A stretch of DNA of 64,000 nt from Mesobacillus boroniphilus (GTDB taxonomy: Bacteria > Bacillota > Bacilli > Bacillales > Cytobacillaceae): assembly GCF_018424685.1 (NCBI RefSeq), contig NZ_QTKX01000002.1, forward strand, positions 62,001 to 126,000, given 5' to 3'. Positions 23,307 through 31,243 of this stretch are shown one piece after another. The notes under the pieces were generated by a model. That model saw only the letters and a program-made list of their open reading frames with translations. It was not told where the DNA came from and searched no databases. Numbering within the stretch: position 1 is the first letter of the stretch; each line of letters begins with the position of its first letter. Made by a program: the position numbers and the translations under genes.

Positions 23307-24932
23307 TTGATTATAATAGATTACATCATAAATCTCTCTATGCTTTCTTTATTGGTCAGTACTCCTTTAGTAATCCGTTCCTATTTGAATTTTAAGCCAC
23401 TCAAGCAGCTGCGGATTTGGGCAGGACTATATGCGGGAATTGTTTCCTCCGTGCTGGTAAGCTTATCTTTCCAGGATCAAGGATATTCATATGATATCCG
23501 TTACGCCGTTATTATTTTGGTCTTTGCTTATCTCGGCCCAGGCCCAGGCATGATTACCAGCAGCTTTGCATTGGCGTCCAGGTTATTCGTATCTGAAAAC
23601 TGGTTTCCGGCAATAGTAGGCTGGTTAATAGTCATGACCGTTTTGATTGTGATTCACAAATTTACTATACAATTTAAACCAGTCAGACGATACATGATTT
23701 TACTGTGTTCTTACATAGTCACTTATATTATTACTGTACCGATCGTTTTAAACGTAATTAGAGATAATCCAGTTTTTCATCTCCAATATTTACTGTTTGT
23801 TTCAATAGGAGTTTTTTTTGGTGGAATATTAATAGAATCATATGAAAAGTTATATAGAATAATCCAAGAAAGAAAGAGGATGGAGCAGACACTGGAGGAA
23901 AGTGAATCAAAATACCGCCTCATTGCTGAGAATACATCAGATCTCATCATGGTAATGAATAAAGCGCATTCAATCAGTTACTTCTCTCCTTCTCATGAGC
24001 TGGCGTTGGGATACAAGGTTCCAGAGCTTGAAAAAATAGAAATATGTAAGTTAATTCATCCAGATGACGTAGTGAATTTCAGGGAAACAATCACAAAGAT
24101 CATGAAAAACAAAGAATCACTGCCAGTAGAGTTCCGCTTCCAGCATATAAATGGTAAATGGCTGGATTTTGAGTCCCGCTGTATGCCTGTTATAGATGAC
24201 TCTCAAACAATTGAGCACATTGTTATCATAAGCCGGGATATTTCTGAGCGTAAAAAAGCGGAAGAGATTCTTTTGCAATCCGAAAAGCTATCGATTGTGG
24301 GGGAATTGGCAGCAGGTGTAGCCCATGAAATACGTAATCCTCTTACTACAATAAAGGGGTTTGTCCAGCTGTATGGAAAAGAAAATAGTTCGGATGAAAT
24401 TAACAACTTGCTTCTGAGTGAACTAGAAAGAATCGAAACCATCACAAGTGAAATGCTCTCTTTAGGAAAACCGCAGGCTATCCAGCTTAACCGGGCCAAC
24501 TTGTGCGATTTGATCGATCATACAGTTGAATTCTTATCCCCGCAAGCCAATATGAAAAACATACAATTCAGCCGAAGTTATCTGAGCACAGATTTCTACA
24601 TAACATGTGAGAAAAACCAGATTAAGCAAGTGTTCCTGAATGTTTTTAAGAATGCTATGGAGGCCATGCCGAAGGGCGGAAATATTGATATTAAACTGCA
24701 AAAAGGGATAGATGGTGAATGTATTATTTCTGTTCAAGATGAAGGTTGTGGAATTCCAGAAGAATTGCTTCCGCGCTTAGGAGAGCCATTCTACTCATTG
24801 AAGGAGAAAGGGACGGGGCTTGGATTAATGATTTGCCATAAAATCATTAAACAGCACAATGGTGCGATTTCCTATCATAGTAAGCTAAACAATGGGACCT
24901 TAGTTGAAATAAAACTCCCCTTAACGAATTAA
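23307..24932 (+). CDS. Orphan sensor histidine kinase with multi-helix membrane domain and PAS
   Basis: About 541 residues from TTG 23307, chosen because AGGTGGG lies 6 nt upstream; an ATG at 23265 has no ribosome site. Layout: 5-6 membrane helices of the 5TM-5TMR type ('VFAYLGPGPGMITSSFALAS'), PAS domain (about 200-315), H-box AAGVAHEIRNPLTTIKGF, N-box NVFKNAMEAM, G-boxes DEGCGIPEE and GTGLGLMIC. This matches KinB-like sporulation-type kinases that feed phosphate into Spo0F. No response regulator gene is adjacent, which fits that role (inference). Confidence 0.88.
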   Translation: MIIIDYIINLSMLSLLVSTPLVIRSYLNFKPLKQLRIWAGLYAGIVSSVLVSLSFQDQGYSYDIRYAVIILVFAYLGPGPGMITSSFALASRLFVSENWFPAIVGWLIVMTVLIVIHKFTIQFKPVRRYMILLCSYIVTYIITVPIVLNVIRDNPVFHLQYLLFVSIGVFFGGILIESYEKLYRIIQERKRMEQTLEESESKYRLIAENTSDLIMVMNKAHSISYFSPSHELALGYKVPELEKIEICKLIHPDDVVNFRETITKIMKNKESLPVEFRFQHINGKWLDFESRCMPVIDDSQTIEHIVIISRDISERKKAEEILLQSEKLSIVGELAAGVAHEIRNPLTTIKGFVQLYGKENSSDEINNLLLSELERIETITSEMLSLGKPQAIQLNRANLCDLIDHTVEFLSPQANMKNIQFSRSYLSTDFYITCEKNQIKQVFLNVFKNAMEAMPKGGNIDIKLQKGIDGECIISVQDEGCGIPEELLPRLGEPFYSLKEKGTGLGLMICHKIIKQHNGAISYHSKLNNGTLVEIKLPLTN

Positions 24933-24957
24933 GAAAAGGTAGAGGAACTAGGAATAT

Positions 24958-24990
24958 AAGGAGGATGGTGAATAAGCCATCCTCCTTCTT
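24958..24990. terminator. Bidirectional terminator between kinase and MFS gene
   Basis: AAGGAGGATGG/CCATCCTCCTT hairpin; the following TCTTGTT is moderately T-rich. Confidence 0.8.
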
Positions 24991-24994
24991 GTTA

Positions 24995-26167
24995 TTATTG
25001 GTCTAACGAATGAGAAGTTTTTGTTCGTGCTTGATAGAATTGGTACAAAATCAGGGCAACCATTGATAAAACAATCCCTGAAATATAAGGCATTCCAATG
25101 GCGATCGTGAACAGCCATCCGCCTAATGGGGGTCCAATTATCCTGCCGAGTGAATCAAAGGATGAAAGCAATCCAGTTGTCCCGCCATGCCCAGTTGTTG
25201 ATTTCTTTGTCAGCAATGAGGAAACACTTGGGCGAATCAATCCATTCCCTATTCCAAAAATAGTGAGGAATAATGCAGCAGTACCAAATCCTTCAGTTAG
25301 GAGGATTAATCCAAAGCCTGCCGCAGAAATGATGATACCCAGCTGGATGACCATACCTTCGCCAAGCTTCTTTGTCAATCTGCCAACTAATCCACCCTGT
25401 ACGATGGCTCCTGCAAGTCCCATAATCATGAAAATATATCCTAATTCTACTGAGCCCAACCCTGCTTTTTCAGCAGCAAAATAAGCAAATGTTGCCTCTA
25501 GACCAGACAAAGAAAGCGAAACGAACAATTGAAGCATGAATAGCATGGAAAGCGGTCCATTTAAAGCCTTTAGTAATGAAGCTTTCTCTTTTTGCTGATT
25601 ACTGCGTTCTTCAGCTGAGAGCGACTCTTTCAAAACAAAAGTAACGAATAGGAACGTAACCAGCGAAGTCGCCCCTGCAAGGTAAAATGGTGTGCTCAGG
25701 CTGGATTGTGAAAAAACACCGCCGATTGCCGGACCGAAAATAAACCCAAGTCCAACTGCTGCACCGATGATTCCCATACCTTTTCCGCGGTCTTCCTCAG
25801 AGGTGATATCCGCGACATAAGCCATGACAGTAGGCATATTAGCTGATGACAAGAATCCACCGATGATCCTTGCCGCGAACAGCATCCAAAGCTCTGTGGA
25901 AAGCGCCATCAGGAAAAAGGAAAGGGAAAGTCCCAAAATACCGATCATGATGACAGGCTTCCTTCCTATCCTGTCGGAAATTCGGCCCCACATTGGTGCG
26001 AATAAGAACTGCATCAAGGAATAGACTGCCATCAATAAACCTAATTGGGTAGGCGTAGCCCCAATTTCTTCAGCGTAAAAAGGGATGACTGGAATGATGA
26101 TTCCAAAGCCAACCATTACGAGAAACATAACTAAAAATAAAATAGGCAAAGCCTTTTTGGTATTCAT
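24995..26167 (-). CDS. MFS multidrug/tetracycline-type efflux transporter (DHA1)
   Basis: 390 residues from ATG 26167; a GTG four codons earlier overlaps the GGAGTGA ribosome site. Twelve membrane segments. The motif A loop is 'FAPMWGRISDRIGRKPVIM' and motif C is 'AAVGLGFIFGPAIGGVF', the latter typical of drug/H+ antiporters with 12 helices (NorA/Blt/TetA group). Exports hydrophobic compounds at the cytoplasmic membrane. Monocistronic, convergent with the kinase gene. Substrate unknown. Confidence 0.88.
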   Translation of the reverse strand: MNTKKALPILFLVMFLVMVGFGIIIPVIPFYAEEIGATPTQLGLLMAVYSLMQFLFAPMWGRISDRIGRKPVIMIGILGLSLSFFLMALSTELWMLFAARIIGGFLSSANMPTVMAYVADITSEEDRGKGMGIIGAAVGLGFIFGPAIGGVFSQSSLSTPFYLAGATSLVTFLFVTFVLKESLSAEERSNQQKEKASLLKALNGPLSMLFMLQLFVSLSLSGLEATFAYFAAEKAGLGSVELGYIFMIMGLAGAIVQGGLVGRLTKKLGEGMVIQLGIIISAAGFGLILLTEGFGTAALFLTIFGIGNGLIRPSVSSLLTKKSTTGHGGTTGLLSSFDSLGRIIGPPLGGWLFTIAIGMPYISGIVLSMVALILYQFYQARTKTSHSLDQ

Positions 26168-26528
26168 CTTTATATTCACTCCATTATCTCAACGGTATCA
26201 TTGCTTTTAAGTACACAATAAAAAAATTATATCAGAAACCCCAGAGGTATAGCGAAGATTACTTTTCGAGAGTGGGAACTTTCTTTCAACTTTCTAATGG
26301 CTTAGCATTTGGCTTTTTGAGTTATATAATTCAAAAGTTATATTATAGCAGGAAGATTATTTATTACTTCAAGGCCTCAGCAAAGAATTTAGTAAAACCT
26401 CTAGTACTGTGTTAAGGCTATTAAAGTTTGAATGAGAGGGAAATAGCAAAAGGGTATGTCCTTCTTTGAGTCTGTCCATAAACTTCTGTAAAATGAGATC
26501 AAGAATCTTTTACGGAAAAGGTGTAGGG
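26168..26528. other. Divergent intergenic region, nothing specific seen
   Basis: 361 bp between the MFS pump and the flavoprotein gene. It must hold both promoters, but no operator-like palindrome or RNA structure stood out. Confidence 0.4.
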
Positions 26529-27656
26529 ATGAAAACATATATTGTCATTGGCGCAGGAATATTAGGCGCATCCACGGCTTACCACTTAGCTAAGGAAGGA
26601 AAGCGTGTAACGATCATAGACCGTGAAGAACCAGGACAAGCGACGAATGCAGCAGCTGGAATCATTTGTCCCTGGCTGACCCAGCGCAGGAATAAGGCAT
26701 GGTATTTCCTCGCAAAGAATGGTGCGGCCTTTTACCCGTCACTGATTAATCAGCTAGAAGAGGACGGCGAGATGGAAACAGGTTATCAGCGAGTAGGTGC
26801 CATCAGTCTCCATCATGATCAGGGAAAACTTATGAAAATGGAAGAAAGAGCGACTAAGAGGCGAGAAGAAGCACCAGAAATAGGTGAAATCAGGCAGCTG
26901 GATCATAATGAAACAAATGAACTTTTTCCGCCGTTATCGGAAGAGTATTCTTCTGTTCATGTAAGCGGTGGGGCCCGTGTAAATGGACAGTTACTGCGAG
27001 ATGCTCTCCTGAACGCTTCGCAAAAACATGGCGCTTCAATGATAAAGGGAGATGCCAAATTAGAGTACTTTAATGGAAAAGTGACAGGTGTATACGTTGG
27101 AAATACAAAATATGAAGCTGACGGCATCATCATAACTGCAGGGGCATGGGCACCTGAGTTGCTGAAACCGCTTGGATTGAAGCTCAGTATCTCTCCTCAA
27201 AAAGCCCAAATCATTCATCTGAAGCTCGAGGATACAGAGACCGGCAGCTGGCCAGTAGTCATGCCTCCGAATAACCAGTATATCCTTGCGTTCGATGGAG
27301 GGAGGGTGGTCATTGGAGCGACACATGAAGACGAGAAGGGATTTGACCGCCGCCCGACTTTTGGAGGAATGCATGAAATCATCGACAAGGGATTAACAGT
27401 CGCACCAGGTCTGTCAGATGCAACCTATATCGAAACAAAAGTAGGATTCCGTCCGGTCGCCCCAAACTTCCTTCCCATTATTGGTTCCATTCCAGGTTTT
27501 GATAACCTATTCATGGCAAATGGGTTGGGCGCTTCAGGACTGACAGTCGGACCTTATCTTGGTTCACAACTCGCCAAACTGGCAGCAGGCGAAGACATCG
27601 AACTAGACCTCGACCAGTACGATGTCTCAGGAGCAATCAGCGATAATATTTCCTAG
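26529..27656 (+). CDS. FAD-dependent D-amino-acid oxidase/dehydrogenase-type oxidoreductase
   Basis: 375 residues from ATG 26529 after GTGTAGGG; longer frames upstream lack a ribosome site. FAD motif VIGAGILGASTAYHLAKEG at the N terminus, 'QATNAAAGIICPW' and a C-terminal 'NGLGASGLTVGPYLGSQLA' are typical of the DAO family (DadA, ThiO, glycine oxidase). It oxidises an amino-acid-like substrate in the cytoplasm or at the membrane. No thi or dad genes adjoin, so the substrate is open. Monocistronic with strong terminator. Confidence 0.88.
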   Translation: MKTYIVIGAGILGASTAYHLAKEGKRVTIIDREEPGQATNAAAGIICPWLTQRRNKAWYFLAKNGAAFYPSLINQLEEDGEMETGYQRVGAISLHHDQGKLMKMEERATKRREEAPEIGEIRQLDHNETNELFPPLSEEYSSVHVSGGARVNGQLLRDALLNASQKHGASMIKGDAKLEYFNGKVTGVYVGNTKYEADGIIITAGAWAPELLKPLGLKLSISPQKAQIIHLKLEDTETGSWPVVMPPNNQYILAFDGGRVVIGATHEDEKGFDRRPTFGGMHEIIDKGLTVAPGLSDATYIETKVGFRPVAPNFLPIIGSIPGFDNLFMANGLGASGLTVGPYLGSQLAKLAAGEDIELDLDQYDVSGAISDNIS

Positions 27657-27662
27657 GCAATG

Positions 27663-27712
27663 AAAAAGCAAGCAGGACAACCTGAAATAGGGGGTGTCCT
27701 GCTTGCTTTTTG
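27663..27712 (+). terminator. Terminator of the DAO-family gene
   Basis: Long stem AAAAAGCAAGCAGGACA / TGTCCTGCTTGCTTTTT. Confidence 0.92.
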
Positions 27713-27747
27713 CATATTGGTTTTTAAGTCCATAAAGGCAGGAGATT

Positions 27748-27816
27748 ATGAAAAAGGTAAAAGGAATTGCTTTGCATTGGCAGAAAAGAGCAGAGAAATC
27801 TAAAAAGGGTAAATGA
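27748..27816 (+). CDS. Possible 22-residue basic peptide
   Basis: ATG after GGCAGGAGATT reads MKKVKGIALHWQKRAEKSKK and ends GK. It is strongly basic, with a good ribosome site. No homologue recognised and no terminator directly behind; could be chance. Confidence 0.3.
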   Translation: MKKVKGIALHWQKRAEKSKKGK

Positions 27817-27897
27817 AAAGGTTCCTACTGATTTGATTTAAGCAAGAGACCTTAATTTCAGTAAATGGTTTCTGTAAAGAATCTTTAATTTGGTGAT

Positions 27898-27929
27898 GAA
27901 AGCAACACAGATTACGAAAAGAGTATTAC
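27898..27929. repeat. Dispersed short repeat, copy 2
   Basis: GAAAGCAACACAGATTACGA then AAAGAGTATTAC; related to 18951-18983. Confidence 0.45.
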
Positions 27930-28043
27930 CAAAAAAATATTCATAGAAAGGCAAATAAATCGCTTATATGCGGGTATAACACTAAGGACATCCATAAAAT
28001 CGTTTAATTATTGTTTAATATATAGCAGGAAGGAGCCAACAGC

Positions 28044-28892
28044 ATGCAATGGAAAGGCAGAAGAGCGAGCAGCAATGTGGAAGATAGGAGAGGGATGGGC
28101 GGAGGAGGCATGCTAATGGGCGGCGGCCTTGGCGGTATTATCCTATTAGTGATCATGACTTTCCTTGGCGGAGGCGATATGGGGGACGTTGTCAACAATA
28201 TGACAAATGGCGGAAACCAGTCACCTGCTCCATATGAGCAGACAGCACAGGAAGAGGAACTTGCCCAATTTGTTTCAGTGGTCCTTGCTGATACAGAGGA
28301 AGTATGGTCCGAGGTATTCGCGGAACAAGGCATGGAGTATCAAGAGCCAACACTTGTTTTGTATTCCGGCAGTGTCCAGTCAGCCTGTGGAATGGCTGGC
28401 TCGCAGGTAGGCCCTTTTTATTGTCCGGGTGACCAAAAACTCTATATTGATCTCAGTTTCTACAATGAGCTTCAAACAAAATTCCAGGCACCTGGTGATT
28501 TTGCGATGGCTTATGTGATCGCCCATGAAGTTGGTCACCATGTTCAGACTTTATTAGGAACGACCGATAAACTGAATTCACTTCGCGGTCGTCTGGACCA
28601 GACAGAATTTAATAAATATCAAGTCCGATTTGAGCTGCAAGCTGACTATTTAGCAGGAGTATGGGCTCATCATGCTCAGGGAATGGGCGTCGTGGAAGAA
28701 GGTGACCTTGAGGAAGCTATGAATGCTGCCAGTGCGGTCGGGGATGATACGATACAGAAGCGATCACAGGGCTATGTCGTTCCCGAAAGCTTCACACACG
28801 GTACGTCAGAGCAGAGGAAAAGCTGGTTCTATAAAGGCTATAAAGCTGGCAACCTTAAACAAGGTGATACGTTTAACACAAGAGAATTTTAG
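28044..28892 (+). CDS. Neutral zinc metallopeptidase, YpfJ family
   Basis: 282 residues. The Gly/Arg-rich N terminus 'RRGMGGGGMLMGGGLGG' is followed by one membrane helix (about 28-42), then an extracellular domain with 'CGMAGSQVGPFYCPGDQKLY' and the zinc site HEVGHH at 161-166, and 'FELQADYLAGVWAHH' carrying the third ligand. This is the KPN_02809/YpfJ-type putative neutral zinc metallopeptidase. Substrate unknown; probably membrane-anchored with the domain outside. Start after GAAGGAG. Complete. Confidence 0.9.
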   Translation: MQWKGRRASSNVEDRRGMGGGGMLMGGGLGGIILLVIMTFLGGGDMGDVVNNMTNGGNQSPAPYEQTAQEEELAQFVSVVLADTEEVWSEVFAEQGMEYQEPTLVLYSGSVQSACGMAGSQVGPFYCPGDQKLYIDLSFYNELQTKFQAPGDFAMAYVIAHEVGHHVQTLLGTTDKLNSLRGRLDQTEFNKYQVRFELQADYLAGVWAHHAQGMGVVEEGDLEEAMNAASAVGDDTIQKRSQGYVVPESFTHGTSEQRKSWFYKGYKAGNLKQGDTFNTREF

Positions 28893-29017
28893 GTACAGAT
28901 AAGCATAGACCTTTTTGGTCCATGCCATCAAGTAACATTTGTGGGTGGCACCAACTTTTTAGAGTTTAACTCCTCCTGGGAGTAACGAATTCTGATATAG
29001 GAAAGGAGCAATTCACA

Positions 29018-29515
29018 ATGGGAACACAAATACGATCATTTTTCGCAAACGACACAGGTGATATTCCTAATAATCCGACTTTACCGGTCATTGTCTATCA
29101 AGGTGTTTTTGATGACAACTTAAGCATGGAAGACCAATTTGAGCAACATAATTGGACAGGCACATGGACTGGTGATATTTATGATTATCATCATTTCCAT
29201 ACAAACACCCATGAAGTACTAGGTGTAAAATCAGGCAGTGCGACAGTGCAAATTGGCGGCGATGCGGGAGAACGTTTGGAGCTTAAAGCAGGAGATGTTG
29301 TCGTCCTTCCGGCAGGAACCGGCCACAAGAAAATCGACAGCAGCCAGGATTTCGAAGTTGTGGGTGCTTACCCAAATGGAAGAAATCCAGACTTGAAGGA
29401 AGAAGATCCTGGTGTCAGAGCTCAAGCATTATCTCAAATTAAAAACGTTCCTGTTCCAGAAACAGATCCGGTGTACGGGGATGAAGGTCCACTTCTTCAT
29501 AAGTGGGTAAAATAA
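29018..29515 (+). CDS. Cupin-domain protein, YjlB-like
   Basis: 165 residues. Cupin motif 1 is 'YHHFHTNTHEVLGVKSG' and motif 2 'AGDVVVLPAGTGHKKI', with the metal-binding His and Glu residues present. It resembles Bacillus YjlB, a single-domain cupin of unknown activity. RBS GAAAGGAG. Monocistronic with terminator. Confidence 0.85.
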   Translation: MGTQIRSFFANDTGDIPNNPTLPVIVYQGVFDDNLSMEDQFEQHNWTGTWTGDIYDYHHFHTNTHEVLGVKSGSATVQIGGDAGERLELKAGDVVVLPAGTGHKKIDSSQDFEVVGAYPNGRNPDLKEEDPGVRAQALSQIKNVPVPETDPVYGDEGPLLHKWVK

Positions 29516-29528
29516 TAGACAAGAAGGC

Positions 29529-29572
29529 AGGCAGCAGCATGGTGAAACTACCAGACTGCTGCCTGTTTTTTT
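29529..29572 (+). terminator. Terminator of the cupin gene
   Basis: CAGGCAGCAG/CTGCTGCCTG stem followed by seven T's. Confidence 0.9.
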
Positions 29573-29591
29573 AGGTCAATTTGTTTTTCTT

Positions 29592-29609
29592 TATACCTAT
29601 ATGGGTATA
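29592..29609. promoter_or_regulatory. CsoR/CstR-type operator at the DsrE-pair promoter
   Basis: TATACC-TATATG-GGTATA, a perfect 6-6-6 inverted repeat overlapping the TATAAT -10 (29608-29613). It resembles the ATACC..GGTAT operators of CsoR-family repressors, including the persulfide sensor CstR. The regulator gene is not in the neighbourhood. Confidence 0.65.
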
Positions 29610-29693
29610 TAATAATAAGTGAGTTCATGGTAGTTAATCATTTGGACAAAATAATTAGTTGTATAGATAACGAAATGAAGGAAGGGAAGCCAC

Positions 29694-30041
29694 ATGGCTA
29701 ATAAGAAATTTGTTTATTTCGTTTCATTGAGCTCCAATGTTCCTTATGTTTTGAAGAAAGCGCTGAAAAATGCTGAGGAAGACAACGAGGTCTCGATTTT
29801 CTTTGATTTGGATGGAGCCCGAGTTCTGGATAAACGGTATTTAAAAATTATGGAGAGAACCCACAATATTGATTTGCAGAAGTTGATGCAGCAAGCTTTA
29901 GATAAAGGGATAAAATTCTTTGGATGCCAGATGAATGTGCTAATCGCCGATGGGCTTGAGCTTATGGACGGGGCAGAGTTGTCAGGAGTCGCAACATTTT
30001 TGGAGACCGCCTATCAGGCGGATGCAGTACTAAGTTACTAA
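29694..30041 (+). CDS. DsrE/DsrF-like protein with conserved cysteine
   Basis: 115 residues starting MANKKFVYFVSLSSNVPYVL. A Rossmann-like DsrE fold is suggested by 'EVSIFFDLDGARVLDKRY', 'KGIKFFGCQMNVLIADG' and 'MDGAELSGVATFLETA'. The single cysteine in FFGCQMN is in the position used by DsrE/TusD-type proteins to carry sulfur. With the upstream CstR-like operator, a role in persulfide or sulfur handling is likely (inference). RBS GGAAGGGAAG. First of two coupled genes. Confidence 0.75.
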   Translation: MANKKFVYFVSLSSNVPYVLKKALKNAEEDNEVSIFFDLDGARVLDKRYLKIMERTHNIDLQKLMQQALDKGIKFFGCQMNVLIADGLELMDGAELSGVATFLETAYQADAVLSY

Positions 30042-30057
30042 TGGAGGTGAAGAGCAG

Positions 30058-30438
30058 ATGGAAAAGAAAAAAGTAGTGGTTATGGCCTTGCATGATGAAC
30101 TGGAGTCTGCGTATCCACCTTTAAATGTCGCCGTTGGAGCAGCGTCATCTGGTGCAGACGTAATCCTGGCTTTTTCCCGCAGGGGAGTCAATATTCTTGA
30201 TAAACGGTATGTATCTGTTCCGTCTGAGGACCTGGAATACTTATCAAATGCGTTGAATGACTTTGGAGTATCTTCAGTGCATGACCTTCTTGGAATCGCC
30301 GTAGAAATGGGAGCACAGCTCTATGTAGTAGATCTGGATGTAAACGATCGATTCGATTTCATCCATCCCGCAGAACAGGTGCCAATCAAATGGTTACTAA
30401 ACGAAGCAGCCGCAGCGGATTTATTTATGCATTTTTGA
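30058..30438 (+). CDS. DsrE-like protein lacking the cysteine
   Basis: 126 residues, 16 bp after the first DsrE-like gene, with GGAGGTG ribosome site. Similar plan to its neighbour ('DVILAFSRRGVNILDKRY', then 'AVEMGAQLYVVDLDVNDRFD') and the shared LDKRY block, so probably a diverged paralogue. It has no cysteine at all, so it cannot carry sulfur itself; it may form a hetero-oligomer with the first protein, as TusBCD subunits do (inference). Confidence 0.65.
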   Translation: MEKKKVVVMALHDELESAYPPLNVAVGAASSGADVILAFSRRGVNILDKRYVSVPSEDLEYLSNALNDFGVSSVHDLLGIAVEMGAQLYVVDLDVNDRFDFIHPAEQVPIKWLLNEAAAADLFMHF

Positions 30439-30463
30439 GTATACGTGTGTGGGGGGAAATTAA

Positions 30464-31172
30464 GACAGGTTTGAGGTGCGAAGCTAGAAAGCTGTCAAAA
30501 AACCCTCCGGATTCAGACAGGTTTGAAGTGCAAAGCAGAAAAGCTGTCAAGAAAACCCCGCTATTATGACAGGTTTGAGGTGCGAAGCAGGAAAGCTGTC
30601 AAGAAAATCCCGTTATTATGACAGGTTTGAGGTGCAAAGCAGAAAAGCTGTCAAGAAAACCCCGCTATTATGACAGGTTTGAGGTGCGAAGCAGAAAAGC
30701 TGTCAAGAAAACCCCGCTATTATGACAGGTTTGAGGTGCAAAGCAGAAAAGCTGTCAAGAAAACCCCGCTATTATGACAGGTTTGAGGTGCGAAGCAGGA
30801 AAGCTGTCAAAAAAACCCCGCTATTATGACAGGTTTGAGGTGCGAAGCAGGAAAGCTGTCAAGAAAATTACTTTATTATGACAAGTTTGAGACGCAAAGC
30901 AGGAAAGCTGTCAAGAAAACCCCGCTATTATGACAGGTTTGAGGCGCAAAGCAGAAAAGCTGTAAAAAAAACCCTGTTATTATGACAGGTTTGAGGTGCG
31001 AAGCAGGAAAGCTGTCAAAAAAACCCCGCTATTATGACAGGTTTGAGGTGCGAAGCAGGAAAGCTGTCAAGAAAATCCCGTAATCATGACAGGTTTATGG
31101 TGTAAAGCAGAAAAGCTGTCAAGAAAACCCCACTATAATGACAGGTTTGAGGTGCAAAGCAGAAAAGTTGTC
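30464..31172. repeat. 52-bp tandem hairpin repeat, 14 copies (array 1)
   Basis: Copies start at 30464 and every 52 bp to 31140, the last partial, with no indels. Each unit carries arms TGACAGGTTT and AAAGCTGTCA (9 of 10 complementary) around GAGGTGCGAAGCAGG, then a linker AGAAAACCCCGCTATTA. Differences between copies fall mainly in G/A positions of the loop and in the linker. The array fills the gap between the DsrE pair and the convergent GGDEF gene. No open frame runs through it. Confidence 0.95.
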
Positions 31173-31209
31173 TGAATAGCATGCTTCTAAACTGCCAGTG
31201 GTGGGATTG

Positions 31210-31243
31210 AAAAAAGACAGAGATTCAGGTTCTCTGTCTTTTT
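31210..31243. terminator. Terminator of the GGDEF gene
   Basis: AAAAAGACAGAGA/TCTCTGTCTTTTT hairpin, usable on both strands. Confidence 0.9.

Noticed and set aside
30464..31172. CRISPR array
   Set aside because: The whole 52-bp unit is repeated; there are no unique spacers of constant length and no cas genes in the window. The same holds for 47301-47910.
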